Positions 1-5,018 of a stretch of 9,021 bases of DNA are shown in pieces. Origin of the DNA: CAZJGF01 sp964545665 (GTDB lineage Bacteria > Chloroflexota > Dehalococcoidia > GIF9 > AB-539-J10); NCBI GenBank assembly GCA_964545665.1, contig CAZJGF010000063.1, positions 1 to 9,021 of the forward strand. The letters are read 5' to 3'. A program made the position numbers and the translations under genes. The notes under the pieces are model-generated. The model had not been told where the DNA came from and made no database searches. It saw nothing but the letters and a program-made list of their open reading frames with translations. The number at the start of each line of letters is the position of its first letter. Position 1 is the stretch's first letter.

Positions 1-44
1 AGCAGGACTATTGCTATAATGCTCCCTGTAATTTTCCGTCTCAC
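1..44 (-). CDS. 5' end of an exported or membrane protein gene (partial)
   Basis: Only the first 14 codons lie in the window; the gene runs off the left edge. A GTG at 44-42 is preceded by a perfect Shine-Dalgarno AAGGAGG (56-50) with a 5-nt spacer, the strongest ribosome binding site near this edge. The peptide reads MRRKITGSIIAIVL: a positively charged start followed by a hydrophobic run, which looks like the beginning of a signal peptide or a first membrane segment. It follows the methyltransferase gene on the same strand after 44 nt and may be co-transcribed or use the weak promoter at 64-92. The function cannot be told from so few residues. That a gene starts here is an inference from the binding site plus the peptide character. 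Confidence 0.6.
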   Translation of the reverse strand, partial: MRRKITGSIIAIVL

Positions 45-49
45 AATTT

Positions 50-56
50 CCTCCTT
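50..56 (-). promoter_or_regulatory. Strong Shine-Dalgarno for the partial left-edge gene
   Basis: On the minus strand the sequence is AAGGAGG followed by AAATT and then GTG. This full-length match to the anti-SD at 5-nt spacing decides the start of the partial gene at 44-1. Confidence 0.65.
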
Positions 57-63
57 TTTATGC

Positions 64-92
64 GTTATGTATGTACATGTATCCACACTCAA
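64..92 (-). promoter_or_regulatory. Weak candidate promoter for the left-edge gene
   Basis: The minus strand has TTGAGT (92-87), a 17-nt spacer and CATAAC (69-64), each matching 4 of 6 consensus positions. The -35 overlaps the stop codon of the upstream methyltransferase gene. The spacer contains the palindrome ATGTACAT within a run of ATGT/TACAT repeats. The spacing is ideal but the boxes are mediocre; read-through from upstream is an equally good explanation. Confidence 0.3.
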
Positions 93-589
93 ATTATTCT
101 GGGAATGAATCTCCATGGCACTCGTCTCCCATACTCTTCATACCCTTCCCGAAATCCCTCTTTTAAAAGCTGCTCCTCTTTTATTGCGGTCAAGTAGGTT
201 AAAATGGTGAAGATGACCGCTGGAACGAGCATCCAGACAATACCAAAACCAAGTGCAAAGCCAAAATATATTAGAACCAATCCCGAGTAACCTGGGTGTC
301 TAACCTTAGAATATGGGCCAGAGGTTACCAGCGTCTTAGCCTGCAATGAATGCCGATGTGCGTGAACGCCATACTTTGCCAATTCTTTGTGGGCGTATCC
401 TAAGTGGATAACATAGCCAATCACCAGCAAAACGACTCCCAAAATGTTTTCTAAGGGATAGAACGGAAATCTTGGCCAAGAAAATATGACCCCCAATATT
501 CCCCCGCCAATTAATACTGGGAATTCAATTGCCATACCCACAGTGAATTTTTTTAGGCAATAGCTATCGAGCAAGCTGTCTTTTGTCAT
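89..589 (-). CDS. Isoprenylcysteine carboxyl methyltransferase (ICMT)-family membrane protein
   Basis: A 166-residue integral membrane protein. Hydrophobic segments lie at about residues 17-37, 47-66 and 102-134. The family signature is clear: GPYSKVRHPGYSG (91-103), with the invariant RHP at 97-99, and a C-terminal KEEQLLKEGFREGYEEYGRR (137-156). In ICMT and phospholipid methyltransferase relatives these form the S-adenosylmethionine site at the membrane face. Bacterial members methylate varied small or lipid substrates, and this substrate cannot be read from the sequence. The length is typical of short bacterial members. The ATG at 589 has only a weak GAAG ribosome site, and no convincing -35/-10 pair is visible in the 59-nt gap upstream. 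That gap does contain the inverted repeat at 620-631, shared with the Fur promoter, suggesting control by that regulator (inference). It could instead be read through from cooT. Confidence 0.85.
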   Translation of the reverse strand: MTKDSLLDSYCLKKFTVGMAIEFPVLIGGGILGVIFSWPRFPFYPLENILGVVLLVIGYVIHLGYAHKELAKYGVHAHRHSLQAKTLVTSGPYSKVRHPGYSGLVLIYFGFALGFGIVWMLVPAVIFTILTYLTAIKEEQLLKEGFREGYEEYGRRVPWRFIPRII

Positions 590-619
590 TCTACTTCGTT
601 AAAGATATCCGATGCATCT

Positions 620-631
620 GCAACCAGTTGC
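620..631. promoter_or_regulatory. Putative Fur-family operator, site 1 (GCAAC-N2-GTTGC)
   Basis: The sequence GCAACCAGTTGC is an inverted repeat with 5-bp arms and a 2-bp centre. It lies 30 nt upstream of the ATG of the ICMT-family gene, between cooT and that gene. Arms and spacing are identical to the palindrome at 1522-1533 in the fur promoter. By eye these are the only two full copies in the window. Assignment to the neighbouring Fur protein is inference. Confidence 0.5.
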
Positions 632-648
632 GACTAGCACAAAAAAAT

Positions 649-834
649 TTACCCCTCTTCTACTTGCACCTCGGACTTTATGAAATCCACCTCGCGCAGC
701 TTGCCCTGGAAAACCCTTCTTTCTCCGAAGAGAGTCTCTACCTCTATTCGGTCGCCTTCGACTATGATATAGGCAATGTCATCCAGAATTGGCTGATCGC
801 CTTTTGTCGTCTCATAAAGCTTAGCCATGCACAT
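649..834 (-). CDS. CooT-family small nickel-binding protein
   Basis: A 61-residue protein beginning MCMAKLYE, with the conserved core DIAYIIVEGDRIEVETLFGE and an all-beta, small-barrel-like pattern. Both match the CooT family. In characterised CooT, from the carbon monoxide dehydrogenase system, a homodimer binds one nickel through Cys2 and donates it for enzyme maturation. Cys2 is present here. No CODH or hydrogenase gene lies in the window, so the client enzyme is unknown. The ATG at 834 lies inside the end of the fur gene (14-nt overlap) and has its own strong AAGGAGG at 850-844 with a 9-nt spacer. Fur and CooT are therefore co-transcribed and probably co-regulated. The length is close to the family norm of 60-70 residues. 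The family call is confident; the nickel role is transferred from family knowledge. Confidence 0.85.
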   Translation of the reverse strand: MCMAKLYETTKGDQPILDDIAYIIVEGDRIEVETLFGERRVFQGKLREVDFIKSEVQVEEG

Positions 835-1486
835 CTTGATGCTCCTCCTTTCTCTCCATCAGGGCTTGCCGTGCTCTCTCCATGTCCTTGCTGGCATCAG
901 CCATCCTAGTGGCTGCTTCTTTTAGCTGCTGTGATGCCTCGGTGGATAGAGAGGCAGCCTTGCCAGCCCAATCGCAGAACTCCTTCTCGTGCTCCCGGTT
1001 GTGCTGGACCCAATAATCTAGCATAATGCGCAACTTCTCTTGAATATCACTCACAACCAATGTTGCTTCCCTCGCTCCCTTACGGCAATCGCTACACTCT
1101 CCCGATATGGCTAAGTGCCTTAGGTCAGCATCAAAACCATGACCGCGAAGAAGTATACCCTTCAAAGGAGACAGCACAGATTCAGGCAAATCGATTACTT
1201 TGCCACACTTATGGCAGACAAGGTGGTGATGGTGGCTCTTCTCAGCAACGTGATAGCGCACTCGTCCTTCGCCAAAGTCCGTTTCGGTGACTAAATCTAA
1301 CTTCTTCAGCAATTCTAGGGTGCGATAGACAGTAGAGATATTGCTGTAGGGATAGCGACTGTGTAATTGCTCATAGATTTCCTCAGCGCTAATATGGCTA
1401 TCAGCATTATGAAGGGCTTCGATAACCAGCATGCGCTGCGGAGTCAAACGATAACCTTGCGCTTGTAGCACCTTGTGACAGCTCAT
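821..1486 (-). CDS. Fur-family metal-responsive regulator with extra C-terminal helical domain
   Basis: A 221-residue protein; ordinary Fur proteins have about 135-155. Residues 1-80 form the winged helix (YRLTPQRMLVIEAL; recognition helix NISTVYRTLELL at 49-60). Residues 85-134 form the metal-binding dimerisation domain, with HHHH (85-88), CHKC (91-94) and CSDC (131-134). The two CxxC pairs are those that hold structural zinc in this family. Residues 141-221 are an added, strongly helical and charged tail containing YWVQHNREH (158-166), followed by a likely coiled coil rich in Ala, Glu and Lys. The gene overlaps a CooT-type nickel protein gene, so nickel is the best guess for the sensed metal, as in Nur; iron, zinc or manganese cannot be excluded from sequence. 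The ATG at 1486 has no Shine-Dalgarno and sits 10 nt past a perfect -10 box, so translation is probably leaderless. A palindrome over the -35 suggests autoregulation. Confidence 0.9.
   Translation of the reverse strand: MSCHKVLQAQGYRLTPQRMLVIEALHNADSHISAEEIYEQLHSRYPYSNISTVYRTLELLKKLDLVTETDFGEGRVRYHVAEKSHHHHLVCHKCGKVIDLPESVLSPLKGILLRGHGFDADLRHLAISGECSDCRKGAREATLVVSDIQEKLRIMLDYWVQHNREHEKEFCDWAGKAASLSTEASQQLKEAATRMADASKDMERARQALMERKEEHQDVHG
844..850 (-). promoter_or_regulatory. Shine-Dalgarno of cooT inside the fur coding sequence
   Basis: The minus strand has AAGGAGG, 9 nt before the cooT ATG, within codons near the 3' end of fur. It makes cooT independently translatable although its start overlaps the upstream gene by 14 nt. 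Confidence 0.7.
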
Positions 1487-1496
1487 TTAGGTCAAA

Positions 1497-1525
1497 ATTA
1501 TAACAAAATGGGAGAACTATTGCAA
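1497..1525 (-). promoter_or_regulatory. Promoter of the fur–cooT unit, giving a leaderless mRNA
   Basis: The minus strand has TTGCAA (1525-1520), a 17-nt spacer and a perfect TATAAT (1502-1497). Only 10 nt separate the -10 from the ATG at 1486, so a start point 6-8 nt downstream of the -10 leaves a leader of about 2-4 nt. No Shine-Dalgarno is present, which fits. The -35 overlaps the palindrome at 1522-1533. Confidence 0.65.
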
Positions 1526-1533
1526 CATGTTGC
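1522..1533. promoter_or_regulatory. Putative Fur-family operator, site 2 (perfect palindrome over the fur -35)
   Basis: GCAACATGTTGC is a perfect 12-bp palindrome. It extends to TTGCAA on one side, and a further inverted GCAA at 1538-1541 gives TTGC-N4-GCAA with the TTGC at 1530-1533. The palindrome covers part of the -35 box, so binding would block RNA polymerase. From memory, the nickel regulator Nur of Streptomyces uses a TTGCAA-N5-TTGCAA type box; here the spacing between TTGCAA and TTGC is 4. A role as autoregulatory operator is inferred. Confidence 0.6.
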
Positions 1534-1541
1534 TGGTGCAA

Positions 1542-1988
1542 TTACTTGCTTTTGTGTTCCAGCAGCAAAGTCACTGGGCCATCGTTATGAATCTCCACCA
1601 GCATGTACTCCTGAAACACACCAGTTTCCACCTTGAGGCCAGTGCAACGGACTTGCCTGATGAAGAATTCATAAAGCTCCTTCGCCCTATCCGGTGGAGC
1701 TGCTTCAGTGAAACTGGGACGCCTTCCCTTCCGCGAATCAGCCAACAGGGTGAATTGGCTTACTATCAAGATTTCCCGTTTTGTTTCCAATGCTGAAAGA
1801 TCTAATTCGCCAGCTTCGCTAGCGAAAATACGCAGGTTGGCCATTTTGTTCGCCAGATAACTGGCATCTTCCTCCACGTCATCTCGAGCGATGCCAAGGA
1901 AAACCACTAGACCCGGGCCTATCCGGCCTACTATTTGGTTATCCACGCTTACCGAGGCGCTGCTAACTCGCTGAATTAACGCTTTCAT
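1542..1988 (-). CDS. dtd: D-aminoacyl-tRNA deacylase (DTD)
   Basis: A 148-residue cytoplasmic homodimeric enzyme that hydrolyses D-amino acids (and glycine) wrongly attached to tRNA, protecting translation. Both active-site motifs are intact: SQFTL (77-81) and NDGPVT (135-140), whose Gly-cis-Pro loop from the partner subunit excludes L-aminoacyl groups. The opening MKALIQRVSSASVSV and RKGRRPSF (86-93) are also typical, and the length is standard. The gene starts 5 nt after the stop of the AMACR-like gene, with only a poor ribosome site (AGAG). It is therefore probably translated by coupling and transcribed from the promoter at 3253-3282. The stop codon abuts the fur regulatory region. Recognition is firm. 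Confidence 0.96.
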   Translation of the reverse strand: MKALIQRVSSASVSVDNQIVGRIGPGLVVFLGIARDDVEEDASYLANKMANLRIFASEAGELDLSALETKREILIVSQFTLLADSRKGRRPSFTEAAPPDRAKELYEFFIRQVRCTGLKVETGVFQEYMLVEIHNDGPVTLLLEHKSK

Positions 1989-1993
1989 GCTCT

Positions 1994-3205
1994 CTAGCCC
2001 ACCACACCTTCTTGACGTAGACTTCCAATTTCTTCTTGGCCATAGCCTAACCTTAGCAGTATCTCATCAGTATGCTCACCCAGAAGCGGGGATAAATTCC
2101 TCACCTCGCCCGGTGTGTCCGACAACTTGGGAGCTATACCAACCTGCTTAACCCTGCCTAAGGTGGGATGCTCTATCTCTATTACCATGCGGCGATGAAG
2201 CACCTGTGTGTCGGAAAAGACCTCATCCAACGTGTAAACCTTGCCCACAGGAATGTCATTCTGAGTCAACAATTCAAACCATTCATCCCTCGTTTTAGTC
2301 AAAAAAGTTTGCCTCAAATAAGAAAATATTTCGTCCCATTTCCTATCTTCCGAGCTATGAAGGAAATGCTCGAAGGCAAGATGATAAGGGATATAGTCTT
2401 CCCTTCCCAATAGATGGCAAAGATTTTCCCAGAAATGTGTTTCCAGGCAGCCGATGGTAATATATTTACCATCTTTGGTTTCATATACCCCGTAGTACGG
2501 ATAGCCACCATGAAGTGTTGTTTCACCCCTCTTCGGTACTACACCGTCAAGAAAATGTCTGCAAGTGAACCAAGTGATGAGAGATATCGCTCCATCCATG
2601 TAGGCTACATCTACATGCTGCCCCCTGCCTGTCTTATTTCTAGCTATTAAAGCTGTTAGAATTCCTATAACTCCATATAGAGATGCGCCAGCAAAGTCAG
2701 CTATCAGATTTAAGGGAATAACCGGTGGGCTTTCGCGGGCACCAATTAAGCCAAGAACGCCAGCCATGGATATATAGTTAATATCATGACCAGGGAAATC
2801 ACGATAAGGCCCGTCCTGGCCATAGCCACTAAGAGAGCAATAGACAATCTTGGGATTTAGCCTATTTATAGTCTCATAGTCTACTTTCAAACGCTTGACC
2901 ACGCCTGGTCTATACCCCTCGACAATAACGTCTGCCTGCCGAGAAAGCTGATAGAATATTTGGCGCCCTGCTTCTGACTTGAGATTGAGCCCTATGCTCT
3001 TCTTATTGCGGTTAAGAGCAAAATAAGCAGCCTCTTTTCTCCTCTCTTCTCCCTTTAGTGATGGTCCCAAGCCATTAAGCGCGCTTGGCGTAGGTGACTC
3101 GACTTTGAGCACTTGTGCTCCCAAATCTCCCAATATCATGGTGCAAAAGGCTCCTGGCGGCAGCCCCACCAGTTCCAAAACTCTGACACCCTCCAAGGCT
3201 AGCAT
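1994..3205 (-). CDS. CaiB/BaiF-family protein resembling alpha-methylacyl-CoA racemase
   Basis: A 403-residue protein of the class III CoA-transferase fold (interlocked dimers). The N-terminal LEGVRVLELVGLPPGAFCTM and the GYRPG loop (97-101) are family features. GHDINYISMAG (139-149) supplies Asp141, the position of the covalent CoA-transfer aspartate. The same stretch is also the racemase motif. His140, Asp170 (in NLIADFAG) and Glu255 (in GCLETHFW) have spacings of 30 and 115 residues, the same as the catalytic His126/Asp156/Glu241 of mycobacterial MCR as I recall them. This favours epimerisation of 2-methylacyl-CoA, or a related CoA reaction, over simple CoA transfer, but genome-level specificity is uncertain. 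The start ATG at 3205 has GAGGAG upstream and its own divergent promoter. It heads an operon with dtd, a pairing with no obvious functional logic. Confidence 0.87.
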   Translation of the reverse strand: MLALEGVRVLELVGLPPGAFCTMILGDLGAQVLKVESPTPSALNGLGPSLKGEERRKEAAYFALNRNKKSIGLNLKSEAGRQIFYQLSRQADVIVEGYRPGVVKRLKVDYETINRLNPKIVYCSLSGYGQDGPYRDFPGHDINYISMAGVLGLIGARESPPVIPLNLIADFAGASLYGVIGILTALIARNKTGRGQHVDVAYMDGAISLITWFTCRHFLDGVVPKRGETTLHGGYPYYGVYETKDGKYITIGCLETHFWENLCHLLGREDYIPYHLAFEHFLHSSEDRKWDEIFSYLRQTFLTKTRDEWFELLTQNDIPVGKVYTLDEVFSDTQVLHRRMVIEIEHPTLGRVKQVGIAPKLSDTPGEVRNLSPLLGEHTDEILLRLGYGQEEIGSLRQEGVVG

Positions 3206-3252
3206 CTCCTTCTCCTCAATTGATTAATCCCAAATCCACCCTCCTTTTGCCT

Positions 3253-3282
3253 ATTCTAGGCTGTCATGACGATACTGGTCAA
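3253..3282 (-). promoter_or_regulatory. Promoter for the AMACR-like gene and dtd
   Basis: The minus strand has TTGACC (3282-3277), an 18-nt spacer and TAGAAT (3258-3253), each 5 of 6 to consensus. The expected start near 3246 gives a leader of about 40 nt with a good Shine-Dalgarno before the ATG at 3205. The 8-bp palindrome GTCATGAC (3263-3270) lies in the spacer, and two overlapping palindromes (TCAATTGA at 3216-3223, GATTAATC at 3222-3229) lie in the leader. Their function is unknown. Confidence 0.6.
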
Positions 3283-3317
3283 TAAGCAGCGAACCATACC
3301 TATTAACCTTGTTTGAA

Positions 3318-3346
3318 TTGAGAATCAGGACAGCGAGAGCTATAAT
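3318..3346 (+). promoter_or_regulatory. Promoter for the B12-binding radical SAM gene, near-leaderless
   Basis: TTGAGA (3318-3323), a 17-nt spacer and a perfect TATAAT (3341-3346). Transcription should begin near 3352-3354, only 8-10 nt before the GTG at 3362. No Shine-Dalgarno precedes that GTG, consistent with a very short leader. It is arranged back to back with the promoter at 3253-3282. Confidence 0.65.
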
Positions 3347-3361
3347 GCTGAAGCCAAAAAG

Positions 3362-5018
3362 GTGAAAGGCTTCAGCAAAATCCTAAACCAAGTCTCCAAA
3401 CCCGCTCGCTATACTGGCGGTGAATGGAACAGCATCATTAAGGATTGGGAAACCACACCTATCCGAATTGCATTATGCTACCCCGATACTTATGAAATTG
3501 GCATGTCCAATCTAGCGCTGGCCATCCTCTACGAGCTACTAAATCATCAGCCCGATGTACTAGCAGAAAGAGTTTTTGCCCCGTGGATAGATATGGAAAT
3601 AGCTCTACGCAAAGAGAACATCCCCCTATTCACGCTGGAATCCAGACATCCCCTGAAGGATTTCGATATCATCGGCTTTTCATTAGGCTATGAGCTTACC
3701 TACAGCAATGTGTTAAATATCCTTGACCTAGCCCAGATTCCTCTATTCAGCTCCCAGAGAGATAGTTCTCACCCGTTAGTAATAGCTGGAGGTAGCTGTA
3801 CACTCAATCCTGAGCCCATGGTCGATTTCATCGACCTGTTTGTAATTGGGGAAGGCGAAGAAGCGCTACTTGAGTTGCTGGAGGTCTTCCGGAGGCATCG
3901 AGGCAACAAAGAGGAACTGCTAATGGCAGCTGCTAGGCTTGACGGTATGTACATCCCTGGTTTTTATCAAGTTAACTACAAAGCAGATGGGTGCGTACAG
4001 AGCATCGTGCCTAAGATGCCTGAAGCTAGGCCAAAGATTCAGCGTAGGATAGTAACAGACCTGCCGCCCCCACCTACTAGGCCAGTTGTCCCTTACACGG
4101 AAGTGGTCCATGACTACGGCAGTATAGAGATTCAGCGAGGTTGCACTCAAGGTTGCCGCTTCTGCCAGGCCGGGATCATTTACCGACCGGTGCGAGAGAG
4201 GTCACAAGAGGAAGTAATAGAGGCAGTAAGTAAGCTATCAAGAAACTGTGGCCTTGGTGAGGTGTCCCTGCTTTCCCTCAGCACCGGGGATTACACCAAC
4301 ATTGAGGAACTTATCGCTGGACTATCCCAGCAGTGTCGCAGAGATAACATCGCACTATCACTGCCCAGCTTGAGGTTAGATAACCCGGTGGTAAGACTAC
4401 TGGAGTTGTTGCCCACAGAGCGCAAAATGACCCTTACCTTCGCTCCTGAAGCGGGAAATGAAAGATTGCGCCGAGTGATAAACAAGAATATCTCCGAAGA
4501 GGTGATATTGGAAACGCTAGCTGCTNNNNNNNNNNNNNNNNNNNNNNNNNNNNNNNNNNNNNNNNNNNNNNNNNNNNNNNNNNNNNNNNNNNNNNNNNNN
4601 NNNNNNNNNNNNNNNNNNNNNNNNNCCCAAGGCTAGCCAGATTGAAGCTGCCCTGTCCCGGGGCGACCGCCGTTTAGGTAAAGTGATTTATCACGCCTGG
4701 CAGCTGGGCAGCAAGTTTGATGCCTGGAACGAGTACTTCGACTACCAGAAATGGCTTGATGCTTTCAACCAATGTGGGCTTGACCCTTCCTTTTACGCTA
4801 ATAGAGAACGAGCCCTAGACGAAGTACTGCCATGGGAACACATTGATGTCGGAGTAACTCCCGAATTCCTTAAGAAGGAGTATCATAAGCTATGGCAGGA
4901 ATTGGGGACTCCAGATTGCCGGCGAGGAAAGTGCCATGCCTGCGGGTTACAGCGCTGGCAAAGTAGCTGCCAAGAGAGGTGCCAGAAAACTAAAGGCCAA
5001 GCAGAAACTGCTCGATAA
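3362..5018 (+). CDS. B12-binding radical SAM protein, TIGR03960 type (interrupted by assembly gap)
   Basis: The N-terminal part (388 residues before the gap) opens KILNQVSKPARYTGGEWNS, the usual start of this family. It continues with a cobalamin-binding Rossmann-like domain (RIALCYPDTYEIGMSN to VIAGGSCTLNPEP to FVIGEGEEA). The radical SAM domain follows, with C261-x3-C265-x2-C268 (CTQGCRFC) binding the 4Fe-4S cluster, and SLSTGDY further on. After the gap, reading resumes in the frame of 4626 as IEAALSRGDRRLGKVIYHAW and runs to the TAA at 5016-5018. It ends in a CX4CX2C motif (Cys codons at 4917, 4932 and 4941) typical of the family end. GTG at 3362 is the only plausible start; the frame upstream is open only to 3317 and holds no ATG, GTG or TTG. 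The substrate is unknown. The usual DUF2344 partner is not adjacent. The last 29 nt overlap the hydrolase gene on the other strand. Confidence 0.88.
4526..4625. other. Assembly gap (100 N placeholder) inside the radical SAM gene
   Basis: Exactly 100 N, a conventional length for a gap of unknown size. The left flank ends on a codon boundary of the gene and the right flank begins on one, so the true missing length should be a multiple of 3, which 100 is not. By comparison with the family, the missing piece should hold the rest of the radical SAM barrel (around LYFMIGLPTE and FVPKPHTPFQW-like segments), roughly 90-110 residues or about 300 nt. Confidence 0.9.

Noticed and set aside
641..651. T-run after the cooT stop as a rho-independent terminator
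   Set aside because: Seven T follow the stop, but I find no stable GC-rich hairpin directly before them.
583..909. Plus-strand open frame of 108 codons
   Set aside because: It lies opposite cooT and the fur 3' end, has no family resemblance or ribosome site, and is a shadow of those genes.
4683..5018. A separate short gene starting at the GTG at 4683
   Set aside because: The frame is open back to the assembly gap (4626) and reads the family sequence IEAALSRGDRRLGKVI before it, so it is the C-terminal part of the radical SAM gene.
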